The notes beneath the pieces were generated by a model. The model saw only the letters and a program-made list of their open reading frames with translations, had not been told where the DNA came from and made no database searches. This document shows positions 25,626-34,241 of a DNA stretch of 48,085 bases, in pieces. The translations under genes and the position numbers were made by a program. The stretch comes from Candidatus Aminicenantota bacterium (lineage in GTDB: Bacteria > Acidobacteriota > Aminicenantia > Aminicenantales > Aminicenantaceae): positions 1 through 48,085 of the forward strand of contig JAUWNW010000005.1 in assembly GCA_030612445.1 (NCBI GenBank), given 5' to 3'. Each line of letters opens with the position of its first letter. The stretch's first letter is position 1.

Positions 25626-26512
25626 GAAAGCAGAGCACTGGCGAATTTACGGGGAGAAAATGCGAGTAGATCTTTTTCCCCTTCGCCTATTCCAATAAAT
25701 TTTATGGGAAGCTTCAATTCATCGATTATACTGATAACACTTCCCCCCTTTGCAGTTCCGTCTAGTTTGGATAGAAAAATTCCGCTTAATCCGGAAAATT
25801 TCAGGAATTCTTTGGCCTGATATAAAGAATTTTGTCCGATGCTAGCATCTAGGACAAGAAATGTCTCATGAGGAGCATCCTGGATCTCTCTGGAAATGAC
25901 ATTTTTAATTTTTTCAAGTTCATTCATAAGGTTGGTATTAGTGTGGATCCTTCCGGCAGTGTCGATTAAGAGAAGATGGGAATTTCTTGCTTTGAAAGAC
26001 TGAATTGCATTATATGTGACAGATGCCGGGTCAGCTCCGTACTGGCCTTTTATTACTGGGATGTTTAAACGTTTTCCCCATATAGAAGCTTGTTCCTGGG
26101 CGGCTGCCCTGAAAGTATCGGCAGCGACGATCATGACTTCTTTGCCTTTAGACTTAAAATGATAAGCAAGTTTTGCAAGGGATGTGGTTTTTCCTCCCCC
26201 GTTGACACCAACAAACATGACTACAGAGCGGGGATGGTTTAGATTTAATTCTACTTGATATTGAGAGAGGATTAGTTTGATTTCTTCTTCCAGGATATTT
26301 TTTATTGTTGTAACAGAATCGGTTTTTTTTGTTTTTTTGCGAATAATATCTATGATCTTTTCGGTTGAGCTCATCCCAACATCAGCAAGAAACAATGCCT
26401 CGGTCATATCTTCCAGGATTTCTTCTTTATTTTTTTTGCTTTGGAGCAGTTCGTCCATTCTTTTTTTTAATGTATCTCTGGTCCTGGATAATTTTTCTTT
26501 AAGATTTGTCAT
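25622..26512 (-). CDS. ftsY: Signal recognition particle receptor FtsY
   Basis: A 296-residue SRP-type GTPase that docks ribosome-SRP complexes at the membrane. NG-domain motifs are complete: GVNGGGKTTSLAKLA (G1), DTFRAAAQEQ, DTAGRIHTN (G3), SKLDGTAKGG (G4) and GIGEGEKDL near the C-terminus. It lacks the long acidic A domain of E. coli FtsY, as in many bacteria. It heads the ftsY-ribD-ribE-ribBA-HEAT group and is divergent from recJ. Confidence 0.96.
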   Translation of the reverse strand: MTNLKEKLSRTRDTLKKRMDELLQSKKNKEEILEDMTEALFLADVGMSSTEKIIDIIRKKTKKTDSVTTIKNILEEEIKLILSQYQVELNLNHPRSVVMFVGVNGGGKTTSLAKLAYHFKSKGKEVMIVAADTFRAAAQEQASIWGKRLNIPVIKGQYGADPASVTYNAIQSFKARNSHLLLIDTAGRIHTNTNLMNELEKIKNVISREIQDAPHETFLVLDASIGQNSLYQAKEFLKFSGLSGIFLSKLDGTAKGGSVISIIDELKLPIKFIGIGEGEKDLLAFSPRKFASALLS

Positions 26513-26590
26513 TTTGATATTAGCATTATATTTTTGAATCCCCTCAAAGTCAATTCGACTGAGTTAGGGGAACTCCAATTTATCCTCTTC

Positions 26591-26619
26591 TTGAGCCTAA
26601 GGATTGTTTGTGCTAAAGT
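26591..26619 (+). promoter_or_regulatory. Possible recJ promoter
   Basis: TTGAGC (26591-26596) and TAAAGT (26614-26619) are 17 bases apart. Transcription would start about 3 bases before the recJ ATG (26629), giving an almost leaderless message. Both hexamers match only 4 of 6 consensus bases, so this is tentative. Confidence 0.4.
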
Positions 26620-26628
26620 TTAAGGCTT

Positions 26629-28329
26629 ATGAGTGAGGCAATTTGGATTTTACCGCGTTTAAATAAAGATGCATCTGTTCTATCAAAAGAGGTGGGTATA
26701 CCAGTTACTCTTGCTCGCATTCTTATTAATCGGGATATTAACAACTGTCAAAAAGTGCATAATTTTTTTTATGGAAGCCTGGATGATTTGTATGACCCAT
26801 ATTTAATGGATGGGATGCAGGCAGCAGTAGAAAGAATAGGAAAAGCTGCTTCAAATAAAGAAAAAATTATTATTTTTGGTGATTATGATGTAGATGGCAT
26901 TCTATCAGTTGTTATTCTTATGCGGGCGCTTGAATCATTAGGAATTGAGGTGGATTACTATATTCCTGACAGGATAAAAGATGGGTATGGGATTAAACCT
27001 GAATATATCCGGATAGTAAAGCAAAGAGAAGCTTCTCTTGCTATTAGTGTTGATTGCGGCATAAAAGCTTTGGAATTTGTCAAGGAAGCTGAAAAAATAG
27101 GGGTGGATGTTATTATTACAGATCACCATCAGCCCGGGGAGACTTTGCCTGAAGCCCTGGCGGTTTTAAATCCAGCACTCAGCACTTCGGGTTATCCAGA
27201 TAAAAACTTGGCTGGAATCGGAGTTGTATTTAAATTGATCCAGGCTATTTTAAAAAAAGCAGGAAAAGCCTCTGTTCTGCCGCATTATTTAAAGTTGGTA
27301 TCTATAGGAACGATTGCTGATATTGTGGCGCTCCAAAATGAAAATAGAATTTTTGTCAAGGTTGGTTTAAAAGCATTGGAAAATGTTGCCAATAAAGGTT
27401 TAAAAAGTCTGCTGGAAGTATGCGGAATAAAGGGGAATAAAGTCAACCCAGGAGATGTTGGTTTTAAAATCGGCCCCAGGATCAATGCGGCAGGACGGCT
27501 TGGGAAGGCTGATCTCTCCGTCAAACTGTTTTTTTCTGATTCGGTTGAAGAAAGCAAAAAACTTGCGCTTAGATTGGATGGTTTAAATGTCGAGAGACAG
27601 GGAGTGGAAAAAAAGACTTTAAAGCAGGCTTTGTGCCGAGTTGAAGCTAAGTCATTGCATAAGCGTTATAAGCTTCTTATCCTCGGATGTGAAGGATGGC
27701 ATCGTGGTGTTATCGGGATTGTTGCTTCCCGGCTGAAAGAGTATTTTAACAGGCCAGTAATTCTTTTTGTTTATAAAGACGGTATCGCCTATGGATCAGG
27801 CAGGAGTATTAAGGAATTTTCCTTAATTAATTGCCTGCAGCAAGTTAAAAATAGCTTGTTGAATTTTGGGGGCCATCCTATGGCGATAGGATGTGAACTT
27901 TCCTGTGATAAAATGGATTCCTTTAAGCAGGCTGTCAATATTTATGCTGATACGATAATACAGCAGGAAGATTTAAGAAAAAAAATTCACATTGACACAA
28001 AAATCAATTTTAATGATATTGATGCCAAGTTTCTTGAGAAGCTTTCCCTGCTTTCTCCTTTCGGAATGGGCAATCCCAAGCCTGTTTTTTTAACAGAGAA
28101 TGTCGAGATAGTTGCCGAGCCCCTTAAGATTAAAAGTAGACATATTAAAGCGCTGGTACGACATAACGATATTGTATTTGAGGCCATCGGCTGGGGAAAA
28201 GGAGATTGGAAAGATAGGATGTTTAAAGGAGACAGGATCAGTATAGTCTATTCCCTTAACTTTTCAGAGTATTTGGGCGAAGAACGCCTTTACCTGAACA
28301 TGGAAGATATAAAGCCCTTTCCTGCTTAA
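26629..28329 (+). CDS. recJ: Single-stranded-DNA-specific exonuclease RecJ
   Basis: A 566-residue 5'-3' exonuclease acting in recombination and mismatch repair. DHH-family motifs are FGDYDVDGILSV (about residues 84-95), SVDCGIKALE, and TDHHQPGE (about 164-171); the DHHA1 domain has GRSIKEFSLINCL and NFGGHPMAIGCEL. A C-terminal OB-like domain is present. Length is normal. No ribosome site is visible before the ATG. It is divergent from ftsY. Confidence 0.95.
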   Translation: MSEAIWILPRLNKDASVLSKEVGIPVTLARILINRDINNCQKVHNFFYGSLDDLYDPYLMDGMQAAVERIGKAASNKEKIIIFGDYDVDGILSVVILMRALESLGIEVDYYIPDRIKDGYGIKPEYIRIVKQREASLAISVDCGIKALEFVKEAEKIGVDVIITDHHQPGETLPEALAVLNPALSTSGYPDKNLAGIGVVFKLIQAILKKAGKASVLPHYLKLVSIGTIADIVALQNENRIFVKVGLKALENVANKGLKSLLEVCGIKGNKVNPGDVGFKIGPRINAAGRLGKADLSVKLFFSDSVEESKKLALRLDGLNVERQGVEKKTLKQALCRVEAKSLHKRYKLLILGCEGWHRGVIGIVASRLKEYFNRPVILFVYKDGIAYGSGRSIKEFSLINCLQQVKNSLLNFGGHPMAIGCELSCDKMDSFKQAVNIYADTIIQQEDLRKKIHIDTKINFNDIDAKFLEKLSLLSPFGMGNPKPVFLTENVEIVAEPLKIKSRHIKALVRHNDIVFEAIGWGKGDWKDRMFKGDRISIVYSLNFSEYLGEERLYLNMEDIKPFPA

Positions 28330-28336
28330 GAAAAAC

Positions 28337-28474
28337 CAGAAGCTCCCCATTTTATTTCAAACTTACAAAAGATGTAGGGCATGGATACAGGGAAATCCCT
28401 GTCTTTCGAAGGGACTTAACCGCATCCATGCCTTGCAACTCCTAGAAGCTTAAAAAAATTGAGGGGAGCTCCTG
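28337..28474. repeat. Short inverted-repeat element with reduced R3 core
   Basis: 138 bp with inverted ends CAGAAGCTCCCCATTTTATT at the left and AATTGAGGGGAGCTCCTG at the right. The core (28378-28434) is an R3 unit reduced to ACAGGGA-AA-TCCCTGT plus GAAGGGACTTAACCGCATCC. The end signature CAGGAGYTCCCC is also that of the IS4-type element at 46192-47653. Flanking sequence shows no clear target duplication. It fills the recJ-lptC gap. Confidence 0.7.
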
Positions 28475-28525
28475 TTGCCATTTGCTATTTTGATTCGTGC
28501 AATATTGGAGTATACTATTATTGTG

Positions 28526-30415
28526 ATGAAGAAGAAAAAAATATTACATGCCAGATTTTTTAAATATTTTATAGCAGTTTTTCTTCTGTCTGTTCTAGTA
28601 GTAATTACCGTGAATTTTATTTCCCGTTCAAAAGAGAGGATAAAGATCACTCCTTCTAAGGGAGAACTTGTAAAACAAAAAGTGGAAAACAGAGAGAATG
28701 TTTTATATTTTGAGGATAAAAAGGGAAAACCAAGCCGAAAAGTTAAAGTTGATAGATATTATATGGGAGAGGATGGCTGGTATCATCTGGAGGGTCATGT
28801 TGAAATTTCCTTTTTAAAGTCTGTTGATGGGCAGAATGTATACTTTTCTGGTGATGAAATTATTCATAATGAAGAAGCAACCCAATTCCGTTTAACTGGA
28901 AATTCAATTATCAGATTCAAAGACTTGGTCATTAAATCTTCATTATTTGAATATGAAGCTGAAACAGATACAGTAAAAAGTAACAGGGGAGTAGAGTTTT
29001 CTTCTGGAGAGATTTCAGGTTCAGCCAGGATAGTCAATTTCAAAGTAAAAAAGGAAAGATTAGTGCTCTCAAAGGATGTTAAGCTGGAATTAAGCATGGA
29101 TACCAAATCGGATATTCCCCTATTTGTTTCCGGGGAAAAACTGGATTATTCACATAAAAGGAGAGGGGGTTTAATTGAGGGTAATGTTTTGCTTGACTAT
29201 GGAAAAAGCCATATTAAGGCAGACAATATGGATTTTGACTTTTTTAGTGACAGGGAAAACATTAATACAATATTTTTAGAAGGAAATGTTTTTTTATCTT
29301 TGATCGCTGAAGAAGAGCTCCCTGAACTTGGAGATAATGATTCTCTTATGTCAGCAGCTGAAAAGCGAGAGATCGAAGCGGGAGAAATATTCATTAAGAA
29401 TTATAAGGATGCCTTTCAGATTAATAAGATGGAAGCTAAGGGAAATTGTCGTTTTTTAACTATTACAGCTTCTGGAAGCTCATCAGAAATCCGGGCAGAG
29501 TCCTTAGGATGTACTTTTAAGCAGGATGGTATATTAAAAAGATTTTACGCTAAAGATAAGGTCAGGATGACTGAACAGAAGAAAAATAAAAAAGGCAGAA
29601 GAATTATTCAGGGTGATGAGCTAATCATTGTAGGGAAAAAAAATCATTTAATAATCAAGGGCAAGGATGTTTCAAAAGCAATAATCCAGTCAGCGGATTA
29701 TAGAGTTTCTGCTGGAGAGATCGATATTGTTTTTGATAATGATAATTTATTTGCCAAGGATGGGGTTACGGTAATATTATATCCTGGAGAGGGCCAACGT
29801 AATTCCATCGGTTTTTTTTCAAAAGACCAGCCGGTTTTTATCATAGCTGGAGAAATGAAGTACATTGACAAAAAGCAGTGTTTTTACTTCAAAAAAAATG
29901 TTAAGGCTTGGCAAGGAAATGATATGCTGAATGCAAGCAATTTGACCCTCTTTAAAGATACAGGGAGATTTCAATGTGAAGAATCCGTTAAGTCTTCATT
30001 TTCATATATGCCAAAAAACAAGGATACTGAAGAAAGGATCAAAATCTCTTCTGGTTCAATGGAGTTTAATCCGGTTAAATCGGTCATCATCTACAAGATA
30101 GACTGCCAATTAAACGTAAGGGATACGGAACTCCTAGCTCAATCTCTTTCAGTCTCTCTTTATAAGGAAAGTGCTGAATTATTAAATATTTTGGCTTATT
30201 CTGATGTCAAAATAACACAAAACACATATGAGGGTCGGGGAAAAGAGGCGAGGTATAACCTGGGGAAAGAGATGATTGTCTTGTTGGGGGCTCCGGTTTT
30301 AATAGATAAGGACAAGGGGAAAACAGAGGGTGATAAATTGACTTTTTCCCTGGGCGATGGTAAAATTTTTATCGAAAATCAAGATCAAAAAAGGTCTAAG
30401 ACAATTATAAAATAG
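28526..30415 (+). CDS. LptC/OstA-domain LPS transport protein, long form
   Basis: About 629 residues from the ATG at 28526. The N-terminus is a basic start plus one transmembrane helix (FFKYFIAVFLLSVLVVITVNF), as in LptC, which links LptB2FG to the periplasmic LptA bridge. The rest is beta-rich with repeated OstA/LptA-like strands such as GNSIIRFKDLVIKSSLFEYE and GKSHIKADNMDFDF. LptC is normally about 190 residues, so this looks like LptC fused to several LptA-type repeats. The 17 codons before 28526 are hydrophobic and probably not translated. The next gene is lptB. Confidence 0.8.
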   Translation: MKKKKILHARFFKYFIAVFLLSVLVVITVNFISRSKERIKITPSKGELVKQKVENRENVLYFEDKKGKPSRKVKVDRYYMGEDGWYHLEGHVEISFLKSVDGQNVYFSGDEIIHNEEATQFRLTGNSIIRFKDLVIKSSLFEYEAETDTVKSNRGVEFSSGEISGSARIVNFKVKKERLVLSKDVKLELSMDTKSDIPLFVSGEKLDYSHKRRGGLIEGNVLLDYGKSHIKADNMDFDFFSDRENINTIFLEGNVFLSLIAEEELPELGDNDSLMSAAEKREIEAGEIFIKNYKDAFQINKMEAKGNCRFLTITASGSSSEIRAESLGCTFKQDGILKRFYAKDKVRMTEQKKNKKGRRIIQGDELIIVGKKNHLIIKGKDVSKAIIQSADYRVSAGEIDIVFDNDNLFAKDGVTVILYPGEGQRNSIGFFSKDQPVFIIAGEMKYIDKKQCFYFKKNVKAWQGNDMLNASNLTLFKDTGRFQCEESVKSSFSYMPKNKDTEERIKISSGSMEFNPVKSVIIYKIDCQLNVRDTELLAQSLSVSLYKESAELLNILAYSDVKITQNTYEGRGKEARYNLGKEMIVLLGAPVLIDKDKGKTEGDKLTFSLGDGKIFIENQDQKRSKTIIK

Positions 30416-30421
30416 TTAAAT

Positions 30422-31150
30422 ATGAAAGGATATATAGAAGCAATAAAATTGAAAAAAGCTTATCATGGGAGAAACGTTGTCAATGGAATTTCACTTCGGG
30501 TGAAAAAGGGTGAGATCGTAGGTTTATTAGGCCCAAATGGAGCAGGAAAGACAACTACCTTCTCTCTGATCCTCGGTCTTATCTCTCGTGATTCCGGTCA
30601 AATATTTTTAAATGGTGAAGAGATCACTAACCTTCCCATGTATATCAGAGCAAGAAAAGGTTTATGTCTGCTTCCTCAGCAGCCATCTGTTTTTAGAAAA
30701 ATGAGCGTGCTAAACAATCTTCTTTCTATTGCCCAGATGAAAAAAGATTATTCCTCTCAGACGAATGGCAGGGCGGGAAAAATTTTGCAGGAATTCGGAC
30801 TTGAGAAATTGGCAGGGGCAAAAGCCTATACTCTGTCAGGAGGAGAGAGGCGAAGGCTTGAAATAGCCAGGGCATTGATAACAGACCCGGAATTTATTTT
30901 CCTGGATGAGCCCTTTACAGGAATCGACCCTCTAGCCATTTCAGATCTTCAGGAGATAATTTTATCGTTAAGGACAAGAGGACTTGGTTTGCTCATTACT
31001 GACCACAGTGTAAGGGAAACATTGAAAATTACTGACCGAGCTTATATTATAAGTAAGGGGGAGATATTAGAAACCGGAACTCCATCAGAACTGGTAGCTT
31101 CAGCAGAAGTTAAAAGTACTTACTTAGGTGAGGAATTTGACCTTAGTTGA
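30422..31150 (+). CDS. lptB: LPS export ABC transporter ATP-binding protein LptB
   Basis: A 242-residue ATPase powering LPS extraction from the inner membrane. Walker A is GPNGAGKT (about residues 38-45), the Q-loop region is LLPQQPSVFRKMSVLNN (a known LptB signature), the signature motif is LSGGERRR, and Walker B plus D-loop is FLDEPFTGIDPLA. It follows the LptC-like gene by 6 bases and precedes rpoN by 18, the lptC-lptB-rpoN order seen in many proteobacteria. No ribosome site is clear, so translation may be coupled. Confidence 0.97.
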   Translation: MKGYIEAIKLKKAYHGRNVVNGISLRVKKGEIVGLLGPNGAGKTTTFSLILGLISRDSGQIFLNGEEITNLPMYIRARKGLCLLPQQPSVFRKMSVLNNLLSIAQMKKDYSSQTNGRAGKILQEFGLEKLAGAKAYTLSGGERRRLEIARALITDPEFIFLDEPFTGIDPLAISDLQEIILSLRTRGLGLLITDHSVRETLKITDRAYIISKGEILETGTPSELVASAEVKSTYLGEEFDLS

Positions 31151-31168
31151 CTGAATAAATGGTATAAT

Positions 31169-32629
31169 ATGGCTGAAAGAATGCTTATAAAACAACAGTT
31201 ACATCAAAAGCAATTACAAAAACTTGTACTTGCCCCTGCTCTGCAACAAGCAATAAAACTCTTGCCTTTGACAAATCTAGAGCTTATTGAAATTATTGAT
31301 GAAGAACTATCGAAAAACCCCATGCTTGAAGTAAAGGAGGAAACTGCTGATGAGAATGGGGGGGATAACAATTCAGAAAGAAAAGAAGATAAGGAGAAAA
31401 CGCAAGATTTGGATGATCCATTACAAATCGATGATGATAAAGACTTTGAAAAATATTTCAAGGAGTATTTTGATAATCGATTTCGGTCATATTCTATTGA
31501 AAAAAAAGAAGCGCCTGCTTATGAAAACTTTGTTTCTAAAAGTACTACACTATGGGATCATTTGAACTGGCAGGCAAATCTAACATTTTTTAATGATGAT
31601 GAAAAAGAAATCGCCAGATATATTATTGGAAATGTAAATGAGGATGGATATTTAACGGTATCTTTAGAAGAGATAAGTAAAGAAATGGGTACTTCTCTGG
31701 ACGATATTGAAGTGATTCGGGAGAAGATCAAACGGTTTGATCCAATCGGAATCGGGAGCCTTACTCTGCAGGAAGTACTTTTGACCCAAATTGATTATTT
31801 TGAGATTAAAGATGATATAGCCCGCAGAATCGTTGAGGAAGATTTATCTCTTCTGGAAAAATCCAAATTTTCTGAAATTTGTAAGAAATTGGATATTTCG
31901 CCTGCTGAAGCGAGATTCCATATTGATGTTATTAAAAGCTTGGATCCTACGCCTGGACGAAAATACAGTCAGGAGAAGACATTTTATATTATTCCGGACA
32001 TTGTTGTAACTAAAGAAGATGATGAATATCGGATTACATTGAGTAATGAAGGTGTTCCCAATTTACAAATAAATAGATTTTATAAAGAACTTCTGGCTAA
32101 AGCATCTGAAGAAAATGCAGAAGCTCGGCAGTATTTAAAAGATAAAATTAAGAAGGCATTATGGTTTTTGCGAAGTCTCGACCATAGAAATAGCACCATA
32201 TACAAAGTCGCTAAATTTATATTAGACAAACAAAAGGATTTTATTGAAAATGGGCTGGATTATATTAAGCCTTTAACATTAATCGAAGTAGCTGAGGCTA
32301 TTGGAGTGCATGAATCAACAGTCGGAAGGGTTGTGGCGAACAAACATATTATGACTCCAAGGGGAGTTTTTCCTCTTAAATATTTTTTCCATAAATCTTT
32401 GACTGGAGATTTCGGGGAAGAAATATCGTCATTAAGAGTCAAACAGAGGATTAAAAAACTGATTGAGAAGGAAGACAGAGAAAAGCCTTTAAGTGATATA
32501 GAGGTCGGGGATATTTTAGCAAACGAAAACTTGAAGATTGCCCGCCGGACAGTTGCAAAATACAGAAAACAATTGGCAATTCCCCCATCTCATATAAGAA
32601 AGCGAAAATACTGGATGGAGGAATCTTGA
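31169..32629 (+). CDS. rpoN: RNA polymerase sigma-54 factor
   Basis: A 486-residue alternative sigma factor that needs ATP-driven activators. The N-terminal glutamine/leucine-rich activator region (KQQLHQKQLQKLVLAPALQQ) is followed by an acidic linker (about 58-85), the core-binding domain, and the DNA-binding RpoN box ARRTVAKYRK near residues 460-470. A TATAAT sequence directly abuts the first ATG, so codon 5 (31181) may be the real start. No sigma-54 promoter was recognised in this window. Confidence 0.96.
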   Translation: MAERMLIKQQLHQKQLQKLVLAPALQQAIKLLPLTNLELIEIIDEELSKNPMLEVKEETADENGGDNNSERKEDKEKTQDLDDPLQIDDDKDFEKYFKEYFDNRFRSYSIEKKEAPAYENFVSKSTTLWDHLNWQANLTFFNDDEKEIARYIIGNVNEDGYLTVSLEEISKEMGTSLDDIEVIREKIKRFDPIGIGSLTLQEVLLTQIDYFEIKDDIARRIVEEDLSLLEKSKFSEICKKLDISPAEARFHIDVIKSLDPTPGRKYSQEKTFYIIPDIVVTKEDDEYRITLSNEGVPNLQINRFYKELLAKASEENAEARQYLKDKIKKALWFLRSLDHRNSTIYKVAKFILDKQKDFIENGLDYIKPLTLIEVAEAIGVHESTVGRVVANKHIMTPRGVFPLKYFFHKSLTGDFGEEISSLRVKQRIKKLIEKEDREKPLSDIEVGDILANENLKIARRTVAKYRKQLAIPPSHIRKRKYWMEES

Positions 32630-33153
32630 TGAATATTAATTTTACTGCTCGGCATACAACAATTTCCCCTGAAATGGAAGAATATTGCAAAAAACGTATA
32701 GAGACTATAGAAAAGTTACTGGGATATACGGTTGAGGTGAATATTGTTCTGTCGCTTGAGAAATACAGGAATAAAGCAGAGGTCAAAATAAAGATCAAAG
32801 GTGCCACTATTAATGCAGAGGAAGAAACAACGGATATGCTGGGTTCCCTGAGTGTTGTTTTTGATAATATAGAAAGACGGGTTAAAAAAGAGAAGGAAAA
32901 ACTCAGGAAGAGGAAAAGGAAAAAAAATAATGAAATCACCGGCCTTTCTTCTCCTTCCGAGAGTCAAGAGCTGGAAAAGCGAGTGATAAGAAGCGGGAAT
33001 TTTTATTTAAAGCCCATATCGGTTGAGGAGGCTCTGATGTTGTTTGAATCCAGCAAGGAAGATGCCTTTGTTTTTCGGAAATTTACATCTGAAAAATGGG
33101 CTGTCCTCTATAATAGAAAAGATGGAAATATTGGGCTGATCGAGCCAGAGTAA
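32629..33153 (+). CDS. hpf: Ribosome hibernation promoting factor (long form)
   Basis: A protein of about 174 residues that dimerises 70S ribosomes into inactive 100S particles. The N-terminal S30AE domain (about 1-105) has NFTARHTTISPEMEEYCKKR; the C-terminal dimerisation domain (about 118-174) has KPISVEEALMLFESSKEDAF and the VLYNRKDGNIGLIEP ending. The ATG at 32629 has GGAGG 7 bases upstream and overlaps the rpoN stop (TGATG), which favours it over the TTG three bases earlier. The rpoN-hpf-ptsN order is conserved in many bacteria. Confidence 0.95.
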   Translation: MNINFTARHTTISPEMEEYCKKRIETIEKLLGYTVEVNIVLSLEKYRNKAEVKIKIKGATINAEEETTDMLGSLSVVFDNIERRVKKEKEKLRKRKRKKNNEITGLSSPSESQELEKRVIRSGNFYLKPISVEEALMLFESSKEDAFVFRKFTSEKWAVLYNRKDGNIGLIEPE

Positions 33154-33171
33154 AATATATGAGAGAGAAAA

Positions 33172-33639
33172 TTGAAAATATCTGATTTATTAAAACAGGA
33201 TATGGTTATTCCTGAGTTAGAACACCAGGATATGGAAAATGTTCTTAAAGAGATGGTTCATTTCTTGAAAAAAAAGAACAAAATCAGCAAGGATAAGGAA
33301 CTGTACGAAAAGTTGCTCCAAAGGGAGAGATTAGGGAGTACCGCTATTGGTGATGGAGTGGCTATTCCGCACTGTAAGATGAAATTGGCCAAGAATTCTC
33401 TTTTAATGCTGGCAGTCTCCCGAAAAGGAGCAGATTTTAATTCGCCAGACGGAACTCCTTCATATATTTTTTTTCTAGTGGTGTCTCCACCTGATAATCC
33501 CAGTCTGAATCTACAAATTTTAGCTGCCATTGCTCATCTTGTTCGCAAGGCGGATACTATGATCCAAAAAATATTAAAAGCTGAGCATATCTATGCAGTT
33601 CTGGAAATTATTCGTGAGGAAGAAGAAAAATTAGCATAA
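33172..33639 (+). CDS. ptsN: PTS EIIA-type nitrogen regulatory protein
   Basis: A 155-residue EIIA of the fructose/mannitol-Ntr family. The phosphorylated histidine is His67 in AIPHCKMK. It lacks any permease partner here, which points to a regulatory role as in PTS-Ntr. The start is TTG, with GAGAG upstream. It lies between hpf and hprK, as expected for ptsN. Confidence 0.92.
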   Translation: MKISDLLKQDMVIPELEHQDMENVLKEMVHFLKKKNKISKDKELYEKLLQRERLGSTAIGDGVAIPHCKMKLAKNSLLMLAVSRKGADFNSPDGTPSYIFFLVVSPPDNPSLNLQILAAIAHLVRKADTMIQKILKAEHIYAVLEIIREEEEKLA

Positions 33640-33683
33640 AAGATCTTTTCCAAAAGTCCAAGTCGAAGTTTCCGGCTGGAAAG

Positions 33684-34241
33684 ATGTCAAAAAAAAGAGA
33701 GATTACTAGTTCAGGAGGATTGCTTCAGATCTACAAACTGGGAGTGCTAATTAGAGGGGATAGCGGAATCGGGAAAAGCGAGAGTTCTCTTGAACTAATT
33801 TCCCGGGGTGCTCGTTTTATTTCTGATGATGTTACTCATATTGAAAAGAATGGGGGGGGGAGACTCATTGGCCGAGCTCCTTCTCTTAGCCGTAACTTTA
33901 TGGAGATTCGGGGTTTGAGCATTATTAATATAAAACATATTTTTGGAAGCAGGACTGTATGTAATAAGTCAAGGATAGATTTGGTTATTCAGTTAAAGCA
34001 GTGGGAACATGGAAAAAAATATGATCGCTTAGGCTTGGAAGCTCACGAAGTATGTGAAATCTTAGGTATTAAAATTCCCCAGGTCAGTATACCGGTTGCT
34101 CCCGGACGGAATATTGCAACGTTGATCGAAGTTGCCTGTAAAGTTCATATTTTGAGAGAAAAAGGATGTCATGCTCCTCAGGAAATAGCGAATAGATTAG
34201 ATCGCGCTCTTTCACTTGGTAATAGCAAGGATAATAGATGA
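33684..34241 (+). CDS. hprK: HPr kinase/phosphorylase, short form
   Basis: A 185-residue protein matching only the C-terminal catalytic domain of HprK; classical forms have about 310 residues with an extra N-terminal domain. The P-loop is GDSGIGKS (residues 25-32), followed by FISDDVTHIEK, the signature FMEIRGLSIINI, and PVAPGRNIATLIEVA. It would phosphorylate a serine on HPr, and the HPr gene downstream keeps Ser46. Its 3' end overlaps rapZ by 4 bases. Confidence 0.93.
   Translation: MSKKREITSSGGLLQIYKLGVLIRGDSGIGKSESSLELISRGARFISDDVTHIEKNGGGRLIGRAPSLSRNFMEIRGLSIINIKHIFGSRTVCNKSRIDLVIQLKQWEHGKKYDRLGLEAHEVCEILGIKIPQVSIPVAPGRNIATLIEVACKVHILREKGCHAPQEIANRLDRALSLGNSKDNR

Noticed and set aside
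24526-26512. FMN riboswitch upstream of ribD
   Set aside because: ribD overlaps ftsY directly and no FMN aptamer-like sequence was seen before ftsY.
32451-32939. 162-codon minus-strand frame
   Set aside because: It is the complement of rpoN and hpf coding sequence; its Phe/Ser-rich translation is an artefact of Lys/Glu-rich genes.
33684-34241. HprK as a truncated pseudogene
   Set aside because: All catalytic motifs are intact and short one-domain HprK proteins are known in other bacteria; no remnant of an N-terminal domain is seen upstream.
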